Part shown: piece by piece, positions 1 to 12,043 of the stretch | Layout of the letters: each line of letters begins with the position of its first letter | Numbering within the stretch: position 1 is the stretch's first letter | Source: Gerris lacustris | Lineage: Eukaryota > Arthropoda > Insecta > Hemiptera > Gerridae | Assembly: GCA_951217055.1 (NCBI GenBank) | Contig: OX578279.1 | Location: 44,579,250 to 44,643,249, forward strand | Reading direction: 5' to 3' | Length of the DNA stretch: 64,000 nt | Position numbers and translations under genes: made by a program | The notes under the pieces: model-generated | Database searches by the model: none | Told to the model about the DNA's origin: nothing | What the model saw: only the letters and a program-made list of their open reading frames with translations

Positions 1-689
1 AAACAAATGAGTTTTTTGACATTAAAGATCTCTTTTAAATACCAAAACCAGGTGTCTGCAAAATTAGATTTTACTTTAAAAATATAAAAATTGAAAAAAA
101 TTGTAGTTCGAAAAGATAGATTGATAGGTAGATATTAGTAACGCTAGTTTTTTTTTTAACTGTCCGTGATCTTGCTTGGTTAGCTAATAGCCGTGTCCCC
201 GCTTTCCAACTTCTTGAGTGACACTACCTCATTCTGCTGGATCTTCCAATGATTAACTTTTTTATCTTGGCACTAATTTTATATCGTGTTTCCTGTCAGT
301 TAGTTTTAATGAAACCCTGCCAAAATTTTACGAAGTTAACATTTCATTTTGTATATTAATATAAAACGACCGCGCTTTGAATAAAGCGTGCTGAATCAGA
401 ATGCTCATATTTAATGTGAGTTTTAGTAATCTTTGCATATTATATAATTGTTTTGCCCATCCAGGTAGTCGTAATGAATACTTCTTCTTTGGGGTGTTTT
501 TTATCCACAGCGGTGATGAGATTTCAATTGCTATCTGCTTACCGCCATCTCATTTCATACATGGAAAACACATAATGTGACAAAAATTGGCAATATGGTT
601 TGTTAGGGAAATGCATTTAGGTAGAAGAACCTCACTTACTTCTTTTGAATAATACGGTATACAGGTATAAGTAAAAAAAACCTAAAATA
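1..689. other. AT-rich non-coding stretch
   Basis: Nothing codes here on either strand. There is no recognised repeat or RNA gene; the sequence is ordinary AT-rich intron or intergenic DNA. Confidence 0.6.
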
Positions 690-691
690 TA

Positions 692-912
692 CAGGGTGAT
701 TAAAAAATAATAACTCATTTTTATAATTAATTTATAAAAATCGTTGAAGTGTACTTAACATGTTTTTGAGAAATTAAGCTATGCGTACAACTCAACTGTC
801 CGCTGCGCTGCTTAACTTACTGCTTATAACTTAATTGCTTTAAACATGTCAAATACACTTCAACCATTTTTATAAAAAATTTGATATGGGTAATTCTTTT
901 TTAATCACCCCG
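692..912. mobile_element. Mariner-like MITE with long inverted arms
   Basis: The ends are CAGGGTGATTAAAAAA and its near complement TTTTTTAATCACCCCG. Each is flanked by TA (690-691 and 913-914), the usual Tc1/mariner target duplication. The arms (to about 770, and from about 842) stay imperfectly complementary over roughly 75 bases, sharing for example CATGTTTTT/AAACATG and a GAAGTGTA/TACACTTC block. There is no open frame, so this is a non-autonomous element. The family assignment rests only on the TIR and the TA duplication. Confidence 0.65.
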
Positions 913-914
913 TA

Positions 915-1956
915 CTAATAGAGATTTCTAATTGTTATACTTTTAATTTTAAAATGGTTTCTATAATTATGATTTAAATAAATTACTAAGTAGTTCTTAT
1001 TACCATTACCAATAGAACCATAACCAATAATTTATAAATAACCTTATCATTTATAATTAAGAGTAAACTTCACTAACTGCAAAACTCTCCATTTTTAGCG
1101 CTTTATTTATCAATTTGAAATTTTCAACTCAAATCAGAACTAATCTACAATTTTTTTATGACTTATTTTAAAATTTAAATACATACATACTTTTATAATA
1201 TTAATAAATTATAACATATTGTAAAATATCATTATTAATTCAAGTACATGGTTAAGAAACATTTATATACATTTATTTTTTCTAACAGATGTACTCAAGT
1301 CATGCTATACTAAATAAAAATGACATTTCCTAACAATGCTAGATGAGTTCTTATTATTCTTTAAAAACATCTTAATATTAAAGCTTTTGTTTTGATATTC
1401 ATTTGGTTATGAAGGTTTGGAAAGGTTACTTGATTAATTCAAGTCTAGGAATGTTTTCAAGGTCTCCTACGCTAATACTCTTTCATTGAGAGTTTTCCAT
1501 TCATCGATTCACATCTATAGCTTCATGAATGAATGAGAAAAGACCACACAGGAATGAATCAAATAATAATAGTCTCGCTGATCTAATCAAAGTTTCTTTT
1601 TTTTAAATGAAAATGAACGAAATTAATTTTTATCTGTTAAGACCAGATAATCGTAATATACTCGTATATTACGAGCGATAAAATATAAAAAAAAAATCAC
1701 ATTTAGTTTTTTATTGATTAAATAGAAAACATACATATTTATTTAGTTTATTATTATTCTCATTTTAAAATTTATGGGCATTGGGGATTTTAAAGTTGTG
1801 TTCATAACTTAATTACTTAGTATTATTGATTGTATTTTTTAATAATTTTACAATAAACAAAAAATAACATTTATCTTAACTTCCTGTTATTGCTATATCT
1901 TATTCTCGTATTTATAGTTTTACAAACTCACTTCAAAGGTATTACAATATATGTAC
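915..1956. other. AT-rich non-coding stretch
   Basis: No open frame, splice-flanked segment or recognised repeat was seen. It consists of AT-rich sequence with short homopolymers. Confidence 0.55.
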
Positions 1957-1983
1957 TTCCTAAAAAGACAATCTTTTTAGGAA
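1957..1983. repeat. Perfect 12-bp hairpin
   Basis: TTCCTAAAAAGA is followed by a 3-nt loop and the exact complement TCTTTTTAGGAA. No poly-T or gene context gives it a role, and the stem is too short for a typical microRNA precursor. Confidence 0.6.
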
Positions 1984-2839
1984 CTGCGAAGGATATGTAA
2001 TTACAAGTATAACACATAAAATAAAAGCATATATTTACATTAAACATATTGAAACCTTCATTAAATCAAATTAATCCGATTGAAAAATAATATTTACCTA
2101 CTTATTATTTTATAATTTATTACTTATTTATTTCTTTTGCATTTTTTCTATAAATAAAACGAACAGCGTGGTTTAGAGCCTAAAGGCATAAACATGATGT
2201 ACTAGTTCAAGTATGAACCTATAATATTTATTTTTTTCAATTTCATAAATCAATGAGATTTTTTTTTTTTATTATCATAAAAACATAAAATGTATGATGT
2301 GTCCTTATTATTTTTGTAGGTTCTTTATTACTAAAAAAAAAGAGTATAATATAAACAAGCACGAAGTTCGCGAAATTTATAATGCAAAAGCGATTATATC
2401 AAGGGGAAAAATTGACAGCCGTTTGAAATATTGGGGTAAATTATTGTATTTATCACCTAGAACAAAAGGCGTTAAGTTCGGCATAAATTACTTTAAATTT
2501 CGGGGTTAATTATATTCATAATAATATGTTTGTGAAGTAAATTAGGTAATACAACCATGCCAGGATTTAATACATAATATGAATATGTTATAATTATTGT
2601 GTTTCCTCTAGACTCTATAGAACTAAAGTGATAAATAATGTTAAAATAAAATATACTGTATTCGATTAGTAATATGTAATCGAAACGACTAACTCGAACT
2701 AAACTATCTCATTTACATACTAAAAGTGAATTCCAATACAATAATATCTAATAATCAATCATTTATTTATTTTTAAACGCATTTAAATGTATCCTAAGGT
2801 GATTGCTTACACTTCGTTTTAAATTTTCTGCAAAATCAA
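1984..2839. other. AT-rich stretch, nothing recognised
   Basis: A 71-codon open frame (2294-2509) lies here. It has no recognisable domain, no ATG at its first codon that can be defended and no splice context, so I treat it as chance. The rest is AT-rich filler. Confidence 0.5.
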
Positions 2840-3065
2840 ATTTATCTCGAAAACTAGATTATTCCTTGAAAAACGACATATATTTAGATTTTTATTTAAA
2901 TTGACTCCATTTTACCAGTGTTTTCATTAAAATTTGCATGATTGTTTTCTAGTCATATTTTTTTTTGGTGGTGGTAGCGCTCCTAAATTTAGAATTAATT
3001 TCTTGATTATGCCACGGGGTTTGATTTAATTAATTTTCGCGCTATCGCATTACTTTCTCTCTAAC
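2840..3065 (-). repeat. Degenerate R2 repeat copy
   Basis: It contains the R2 landmarks in reverse order: a 'cctgagaactaga'-like block near 2846, the 'gactcca' segment, 'gcgctcctaaatttaga', and at the right 'ttttcgcgctatcgcattactttctct'-like sequence in short matches. The same landmarks occur in the better copies at 41.9 and 57.9 kb. It is heavily diverged and its boundaries are approximate. Confidence 0.5.
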
Positions 3066-3262
3066 ATAGGTACTGTGTTAAAAAGTAAAAATAAAAGGAA
3101 TGTATTAACATATTATTATATCTTATTATAACCAACCAACCAATAAGAGTGAAAACTTATAATTATTAAAGCTTAAATCCTATAGCCACTAATCACAGAT
3201 TTATATAGCTTATTTCATGTATAGTTACTAAATATTCATAGAGAGACAACGCAACAGTATAA

Positions 3263-3497
3263 GTCGCACGTCCCGAAGAAAACAGTAATAACTCAAAATT
3301 AGTCATTTTTATTACAGTTTTCTTGAGGGAAACTTAACTTTGATTTCTTTTAATTATTACTGTATTTATTCTCTCTTTACATATGTTTGTCGCACATCCC
3401 AAAGAAAACAGTAATAATTGAAAAATCTAAATAAGATTTCTTCCAAGGAAACCGTAATCAAATTTACTAATTTCGAGTTATTACTGTTTTCTTCAGG
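3263..3497. repeat. Local direct and inverted repeats
   Basis: A block containing GAAGAAAACAGTAATAA occurs at 3263-3303 and again in the same orientation at 3389-3419. It recurs in opposite orientation at 3466-3497 (TTATTACTGTTTTCTTC). The first and third blocks can form a stem of about 28 bases enclosing the second. This is probably a worn fold-back element. Confidence 0.6.
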
Positions 3498-3689
3498 AGA
3501 CTTTGCACAGTGTATGCTTTTGGTGTGTGTGGATATGTGAGTTTGATTTTTTTTCAAAATGATTTTAGTTGTAAATTAGGCTCCAAGTATATATGATTTG
3601 GTTGTAATGTATTCTACGAACTGAATTAATAGTATGGTGAATTAAATATAGACTCTGTTGTCCTTTAAAAGTACGCAAATATTTTTTTG

Positions 3690-4047
3690 GCTTCTGAGCT
3701 TACCGAAGGTAACAGAAGCTATTTGATAGCTCTATAGAACTAAAATTTGTTATGTCTCCGATTTCTACAATTCTAAGACATAAATCCATCTCAGACATTA
3801 AGGAACATTCCGTGCGGGAAGGGTTCCGTGTCTGTCTGGTGCTCAATTTTTGTGAAGTATACTCGTTCGATTTTAATGAAATTTGGATGGTAGGTCATAA
3901 TTAGTCGTGCCAAATAAGTTTCAACCATCTGCGCCCATTTGTTTCTCTTCCACATGCGCTCAAACATACATTTTATTTACACCTATATCTTTAAAAGAAC
4001 TAATCTAATAAATTAAATTTGGATGGCTTGTCGAAAGTACCCCGCAG
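3690..4047 (+). repeat. R1 dispersed repeat, partial
   Basis: It begins with a GCTTCTGAGCTTACCGAAGG hairpin block like the other R1 copies. It carries the R1 middle string 'tttaatgaaatttggatgg' and then 'tttgtttctcttccacatgc' and 'cacctata' blocks. It is diverged, and the 3' part is degraded near the CCGCAG motif. Confidence 0.7.
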
Positions 4048-4215
4048 CTCATGGGCGCCTTTTAAAAATTATTGGGGGGGGGGGGGCACGAAGGAGTAGG
4101 GAAGTCTCCCCATGAAAGGGGAGTCCGGGAAAATTTTGAAAAACTAGGTGGCAAAAACTGCTATATTTAAAGCTTTCTGGAGCGTTTTTATAGCAATGTT
4201 AAAGAAAATTTCATA
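4048..4215. repeat. Remnant resembling the outer hAT interior
   Basis: A run of 13 G (4074-4086) is followed by 'gtccgggaaaattttga', 'aactaggtggcaaaaa' and a 'ctggagcgttttta' block. The same order of motifs occurs twice inside the hAT-like element at about 23.5 and 23.8 kb. This is probably an old related copy. Confidence 0.45.
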
Positions 4216-4460
4216 TCAATAAAACGTGTTTTTTCTTTTCAACTAAAAAACCAAACTTTTCTATGTATTAAAATATTTTTGCCCATAACAGAGGAAAATA
4301 TACTTAACGTTGGTAATCACTTAAACGTTGTTATACACATAATGTTATCTAAATATATCAAATTAATGTTTTGGCTATACATTGGTCAGAATTGAATTTT
4401 TTGGATACTTTTTAATTTTATACATTACAAAAACCGAATCTGGCCATACATTTTTCCGTG

Positions 4461-4507
4461 TATGTATGTGTGTATCTATGTATGTGTGTATCTATGTATG
4501 TGTGTCT
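4461..4507. repeat. 16-bp minisatellite (TATGTATGTGTGTATC)n
   Basis: About three tandem copies of a 16-base TG-rich unit are directly readable. No other role is evident. Confidence 0.75.
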
Positions 4508-4763
4508 GTCACCACGAGTCCGACTTTATAAGCGCAAAACTGGCTTAACGAAATCGATTAATTTTTTTTCAGAGGTGAGTGCAAACATGTTGCGCATCTT
4601 GTAGGCTTGGTTTCATCTAAAAAATATTGAGTAAAACCAAAGTTATTAAAATGTTTAAAAATAACAACCTAAAAAAATTAGGTTGACCCACCATAACCCA
4701 AACCCACAGACTAGCTAATCAAAATGTTTGGGTGTTTCTAGATTCTAGACTCTAGACCACTTA

Positions 4764-4975
4764 GGCCCTCCGCACAAGGAACAACTCAAAACAAACTGAT
4801 TACAAACTCAAATCTGTTGATGTTCATGAGTTGGTGAATGAGTTTCAACCTGTGAATTGAATGGGACACCGCACACGGAGCAACTCATTACAAACTGGGT
4901 CTGCTTTCTGTCAACCCAAAAATGACTGGAGTTTCCAGTTGAGTTTGTTTTGAGTTGCTCCGTGTGTGGAGGGCC
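4764..4975. mobile_element. PIF/Harbinger-like MITE, TTA duplication
   Basis: The left end is GGCCCTCCGCACAAGGAACA and the right end reads TGCTCCGTGTGTGGAGGGCC, its near complement. The inverted arms extend about 37 bases, including CTCAAAACAAACT/AGTTTGTTTTGAG. TTA flanks both ends (4761-4763, 4976-4978), as expected for PIF/Harbinger insertion at TWA sites. The length is 212 bp with no coding capacity. The superfamily call is inferred from TIR style and the 3-bp duplication. Confidence 0.7.
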
Positions 4976-4978
4976 TTA

Positions 4979-5400
4979 GACTCGCCGTTTTTTGCGTTTG
5001 GTCAGAAATTTTGGGCCAAAACCGACTGGAAAAAACGAAGTTTTTTTTTTCAAATGTTTATTCCCCTTAAAAAATTAGAGATGGCGGACATAACTAATGA
5101 AGTTTTTTTTGGAGGCTTTTGTGGATAAACGGTAAATCTAATCGAAAAGCATATTGCACCAGGGTCCTCCATCAGTTCTATCTTAAATAGACTAGGCATC
5201 GCGTGGCTCTATCATTGAAGCGTGCGTGTTGCAATAAAATACTGAATATTGAAATTTGTTAATCATGATGAATGTCATAGTTGAAGATAAGTGGAAGAGG
5301 GTAGTGAGGGGTAGAGTGGGGGTACTCGAGTACTCGGTACAAAGCTTTACTTCTTAAACAAACCTACACAATAACCACCCGTAATAGCTTTTAAACTAAT
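4979..5400. other. Non-coding stretch
   Basis: No open frame or recognised repeat is present, apart from a short G-rich region near 5295-5340. Confidence 0.5.
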
Positions 5401-5879
5401 ATTATAAATGTATCACTTCATTACTCAAATACTACTGCTTGTATCAAGTTGAAATTTTACATACTTGTTTCAATTGTACTTTAGACGATGTACATGAAGT
5501 TTTATTAAAATCGTTACGTTAGAACATAAGATATCGGTAAAAAGGTTGTTTTCTCTATTTTAAACGTTTAGGTCCGCTTTAATAGTTTTAGCGATCTTTA
5601 TTAATTCATAGCAGTGTCGTTGTTGATTTTACTAAAAAATGTTATTTGAAAAAAATGTTCGTCTCATCGAATAGGTGATGACAGAATTTTTTCCCGTCCT
5701 GAAATTCCAATTTTAAATTTGAAGCTCACATTTACGCGAGCATTGCACGCGAACTCTTGGACGGATCACGCTGTCCAACAAACTTAGCCTGAGTATTAAT
5801 AAAAGAAAGTTGTATACCAAATTTCAACTAAATCGGTCAACTTTTACTCAAGTTATCGTCGGACACGTAAACGTTACAC

Positions 5880-5926
<47 letters not shown>

Positions 5927-5990
5927 GCATATTTCGTTGAATGTAAGAAGCTCGCTTACGCTCGCTTCAATTAAATTTGATTTTTTTTTA
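5400..5990. repeat. Degenerate repeat ending in (CAGA)n
   Basis: Unassigned sequence runs into a pure (CAGA)n tract at 5881-5922 and then GCTCGCTTACGCTCGCTTC. The phrase 'ccaaatttcaactaaatcgg' near 5818 recalls the style of the other dispersed repeats here, which suggests a separate worn repeat family. The left boundary is a guess. Confidence 0.4.
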
Positions 5991-6179
5991 ATTTTAGATC
6001 TTTGAGCTCTTATGGCGTCCGCAATTGTTGTAGATCGATTTAATTTTTAATTGGGGTTTTTAAACCTCACACTAATGCTCTTTTAATGGAGTATTTATTT
6101 TTTTATTTTGATTTTTGACTACGTTTATCTTCTTAATTATTATATGCATAATCTCATTTATAATATAGCTGGTGCTATC

Positions 6180-6670
6180 TGCGAGCTACTTCCGACAAAT
6201 AATCCAAATCAAAATGAGTACTTTTGAAGATACCGGTATGAATAAATGAATGTTTGTGCGCATGTTAGAGGAATGGGCCGCAACAATGGGCTAATTACCT
6301 CAGTGAATTAAACTATACTAAATACATTTAGCAAAATTTAAAGGGCGCAGACAGTCGAAATAAATCTGGGGTTAGCTGCGGGCAACTTACGACAAGCCAT
6401 GCAAATTTCATAAAAATAAGATGAGTTCTTTTAAAGATATAGGTATAAATAAATGTATGTTTGAGCGCATCCCAATGACCTACCATCCAAATTTCATTAA
6501 ATTCGGACGAATAGTTTTTATGTTGTTTTTTAGTAAAAATTGAGTGATAGAGAGACCGACACACAGAAACGGAACCAAAAATTTTTCCTGATATCTGAAA
6601 CGGATTTCTGTCGTGGAATTTAGGATATTGTAGAAAAATAAATTTCGTTCTTCAGATTGCCCTCACATAG
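6180..6670 (-). repeat. R1 dispersed repeat, one partial plus one longer copy
   Basis: The segment 6180-6300 repeats the R1 3' part ('atgtttgtgcgcatg', 'caatgggctaatta'). It is followed at 6325-6670 by a longer copy. That copy has 'gggcgcagac', 'caaatttcat', 'gaccgacacacagaaacgg' and 'ctgaaacggatttctgtcg' in the order expected for minus-strand R1. The 78-codon open frame inside is incidental. Confidence 0.75.
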
Positions 6671-8969
<2,299 letters not shown>

Positions 8970-9330
8970 TACAGGGTGTCCCAACTTAAGTCTGCCAAAA
9001 AGAAGGGGCATATAGGGGGCCCTAAAAGGAGTCAACAATTTTATATTAACCTATGTCCTTTCGGGCTTCGTTTTTTGACTAGCGCCATTTTTAAAAATTT
9101 TGGGCTAAGCTTATTTTTTTACACTTAAACAAGTGTATCTCGAGAACAAAGTGGGATAGCTCATTATTTTAGGTATCGTTGGAAACCTAAAAACATTTGC
9201 TAAAGAAAATGTTATTACCAATTTTCATTTATTTTTATTCCTTCTACTTCAAATTTAGCTCAAAATGTCTTTTTTTTGTAAAATCAAAAAAATAAATAAA
9301 TCTTTGACGGCCCATAATGCTTAAACTAGT
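8970..9330 (+). repeat. Remnant with ACAGGGTGTCCC end
   Basis: ACAGGGTGTCCCAACTTAAG at 8971 resembles the terminal sequence of many arthropod DNA-transposon remnants. The complementary end is not found within the next few hundred bases, so only one end is supported. The right boundary is arbitrary. Confidence 0.4.
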
Positions 9331-9403
9331 TAGTTCTTGAATTGTCCAGGCAATGGAAAAACTTCTTTATTTAATAACCTTTTCATGAATACCCATAATA
9401 TTG

Positions 9404-9560
9404 TATGTTAAATAGGACATTTTTTACGTTACAGGCACATTTATTGAAAAAAACTAATGTAAATATGAGAAAAAAATACTTTTTATTTAATATCTCCTCT
9501 TTTGAACGGTATAATCATTTGACTCGACTTAATCTGAATCACTTTCAAAGTAAATATGTG
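9404..9560 (+). repeat. Direct repeat, copy 1
   Basis: This segment (TATGTTAAATAGG... to the CTCGACTTAATC region) recurs with few changes at 9979-10125. Both carry CTCCTCTTTTGAACGGTATA and ATCATTTGACTCGACTTAAT. The two copies are offset by about 575 bases. Confidence 0.8.
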
Positions 9561-9978
9561 ATGAAATAACTATTGTTGACTACTTCTAGTAGCCTGGAGT
9601 ATGACCAATAACAGGAGGGGGGGGGGGGGGGGCACCTCTCCCTCTTGTAAATAAGTATACAAAAGCATGTAACCTAAAATTAAAGCTGAAAACTGCTTTT
9701 CATTTTATTTATTTTTTTTTTTTTAATAAAGATATAAAGAGTTTGGAGGAGCAGAATTTTAATTTTTTTAAATACATAACAACAAAAATAATAACTATTA
9801 ACATTATTAACAAATAATTTTATTTTATAAAAGAAAAAACAAACATTTTAGCGGAAAATTTGAATAAGGATTAAAAAAAGGTAATAATAAGAAACATCAT
9901 TAACAATAACAACAACATTTAAATACTAACTATTTTGAAATACCAATTTACTTTGAAAGTGATTATGATTAAGTCGAG

Positions 9979-10125
9979 TATGTTAAATAGGAAATTTTTT
10001 ATGCTATAAGCACATTTGTTGAAAAAAACTAATATAAATGTGAGAAAAAATTACTTTTTCTTTAATCTCTCCTCTTTTGAACGGTATAATCATTTGACTC
10101 GACTTAATCATAATCTCAAAGTAGT
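9979..10125 (+). repeat. Direct repeat, copy 2
   Basis: Second copy of the segment at 9404-9560. It lies at the centre of the palindrome, so it overlaps the inner inverted arms. Confidence 0.8.
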
Positions 10126-10240
10126 TGGTATTTAAATGTTGTTGTTATTGTTAATGTTGTTTCTTATTATTACCTTTTGTTAATCCTTATTTAAATTTTC
10201 TGCTGAAATGTTTGTTTTTTTCTTTTATAAAATAAAAAAA

Positions 10241-10325
10241 AGGAGGCCCATGGTTCAAGTCCCGATGCTGGGGTCTATTTTTCTCTGTCTCCCGTAGGTA
10301 ATGATAATTATCATTTGATTTAAAG
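10241..10325 (+). repeat. SINE-like fragment with Pol III B box
   Basis: GGTTCAAGTCC at 10252-10262 matches the tRNA B-box/T-arm consensus, followed by 'gatgctgggg' and a 'tttttctctgtct' tail. A similar tail (TTTTTCTCTGTCT, then AT-rich) occurs at about 17055-17115 without the B box. No A box was found, so only a 3' fragment is supported. Confidence 0.5.
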
Positions 10326-10418
10326 TAAAAAAAAGCAGTTTTCAGCCTTAATTTTTAATTTTGTATACTTATTTACAAGAGGGAGAGGTGCCCCCCCCCC
10401 CTCCTGTTATTGGTCATA

Positions 10419-10814
10419 TAGTCCTGTTATTGGTGTATAGTCGGAGAAAATTCAATTTGAGTTGGAAATAAACAATTTTTTTTTATATCCCGGGAAGCCA
10501 TATCTTAGCACTTCTTGTTGTTTTCAATTATTTTCTTTTAATGATCTTCAACTTGGAAAATAATGTTATGGACATATAGTCGTTGCAGTACCCACCTGCT
10601 AAGTTCGAAAAAGAGAATTAACTAAAATAATTGGATTGGCAGAGATTGTTGAAAGTATCAAGATGATAATATACCTTTCCTTTTACTTTTAAAACATTTA
10701 GGTTTTACTGTGATTGATGTATTTATGTTGCACCATTCAACTGCAAAAGCCTACGTGATAGATTTCATACTAATTTCGTGGAAATTCAACTTTTTTATTC
10801 TCCATTTCACTAGT
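10419..10814. other. Non-coding DNA left of the BEL/Pao insertion
   Basis: No feature is seen until the CTAGT target duplicate at 10810-10814. Confidence 0.5.
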
Positions 10815-11032
10815 TGTTGGGAAATTTATGGATTTAGGGAAATTTAACCACTTGTTCAAGTGGAGTACTTGTTTTAGAAAAAAAAGTCAAAATTTATAAA
10901 GTATTGAGTTGACAAGAAAAATGTACAGTTTTAATATTATCTTGAAGAAAATGTGTTAAAATAATTGAAAGAAGAATAAAACCGTTTATTCAAAAAAAAA
11001 GATAATTATTTACTTTTAGTTACTTCGTAACA
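10815..11032 (+). repeat. 5' LTR of BEL/Pao element
   Basis: It is 218 bp, TGTTGGGAAA to TTCGTAACA, identical by eye to the 3' LTR. An AATAAA-like signal (GAATAAAACC, near 10975) lies in the right half and may serve polyadenylation. Confidence 0.93.
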
Positions 11033-11036
11033 TTTG

Positions 11037-11049
11037 TGGCGACCGTGAG
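11037..11049 (+). promoter_or_regulatory. Candidate primer binding site
   Basis: TGGCGACCGTGAG begins 4 nt after the 5' LTR and starts with TGG, the complement of a tRNA CCA end. This is the expected place for minus-strand priming. I did not identify the priming tRNA. Confidence 0.65.
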
Positions 11050-11090
11050 AAAATCAGTTTTTTAAAAACAGTAAGTTAAAAATTGTTACA

Positions 11091-12043
11091 ATGAACAAAG
11101 TAATCTTAAAGCGTACTATTGCAAGAGGTGTGGTGACTAAGTTGGTCAATTCTATTAAACGACTTCTCGAAACAGATCAACTGAAATTACAGAAAAAAAT
11201 AAACACAGAAAATTTAAATTACCAAAAATTGAATTTGAAAAATTTAATGGTGAAGTGAAAAATTGGCTTCAATTTTGGGGGCAGTTTGAGAAGATCGATG
11301 CTGATGAAGAAATTTCAAATGACGATAAATTTCAGTACCTGTTACAAGCAACGGAACCAGGATCGCGTGCTAGAACCGTGATTGACAGTTTTCCCATTTC
11401 TGGAAAAAATTATAAAAATGCGTTAGAAACTTTAAAAGCAAGATTTGGAAGAGAAGAGTTGTTAATAGAAGTTTATACTCGCGAGTTATTAAACTTAGTT
11501 ATTTTAACTTCAACTGTAAAAACTTCTATTCCCTTGGCGACTCATTATGACAAACTCGAATCTCATTTAAGAGCTTTGGATGCTATGGGTGTAACATCAG
11601 ATAAGTGTGCACATATGCTGTTACCCATGGTAGAGTCGTGTCTTCCAGAAGATATACTCAGGCTGTGGCAAAGAAAGAATGCTGCGAATACAGATAATAC
11701 CAGTAATAGGCTTCAAGATCTAATGAAGTTTGTGAGGTCTGAAGTAGAAGCTGAAGAAAAAATAGCATTAGCTAGACAAGGTTTCGGTCTGGCAGCTAGT
11801 AGTCGTGCTTCAGTAAGTTTTGATTATCGTCCTTCAACATCTGCATGCTTAGTATCTACAAAACCATGGAAGAAGTCAGGAATAGAAGAATGTGTCTTCT
11901 GTGGAAAAGGAAAAACTCACAGAAGTGTAGAATGTTTCGCTGCAAGGAAAATGACGCTAGAGGAGAAAAAAAAGAATTTTACAAGAAAAGAAGCGATGTT
12001 TCCTGTGCTTTTCTGGATCCCACAGTTTTGCCAAACACTGTAA
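11091..12043 (+). pseudogene. Gag region of BEL/Pao element, frame-disrupted
   Basis: An ATG at 11091 (after the primer site) opens a frame that stops near 11256. A second frame, open from 11159 to 12043, carries the recognisable Gag body: KNWLQFWGQFEKID, then TVIDSFPISGKNYKNALETL, typical of the DUF1759 region of BEL/Pao Gag. A first zinc motif CX2CX5HX4C (CVFCGKGKTHRSVEC) lies near 11890-11935. The N-terminus and body are in different frames, so an indel lies at about 11160-11200. The body then loses frame again at an A8 run (11966-11973), beyond which two more zinc knuckles lie in the downstream frame. In life Gag would bind the element RNA and build particles. This copy probably does not make a full-length one. 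Confidence 0.85.

Larger units (their letters stand above)
9600..10418. repeat. Long palindrome with poly-G/poly-C ends
   Basis: The left arm block 9600-9709 (TATGACCAATAACAGGAG, G16 at 9617-9632, then CACCTCTCCCTCTTGTAAAT) is complementary to 10325-10418, which ends in C11 (10391-10401) and CTCCTGTTATTGGTCATA. The inner blocks 9823-9980 and 10085-10235 are also complementary to each other. The arms differ by insertions, including a tRNA-like piece in the right arm. It is probably an inverted pair of one element. Confidence 0.8.

Noticed and set aside
2294..2509. 71-codon open frame as an exon
   Set aside because: No splice signals of quality, lysine/tyrosine-rich AT-driven composition, no recognised motif.
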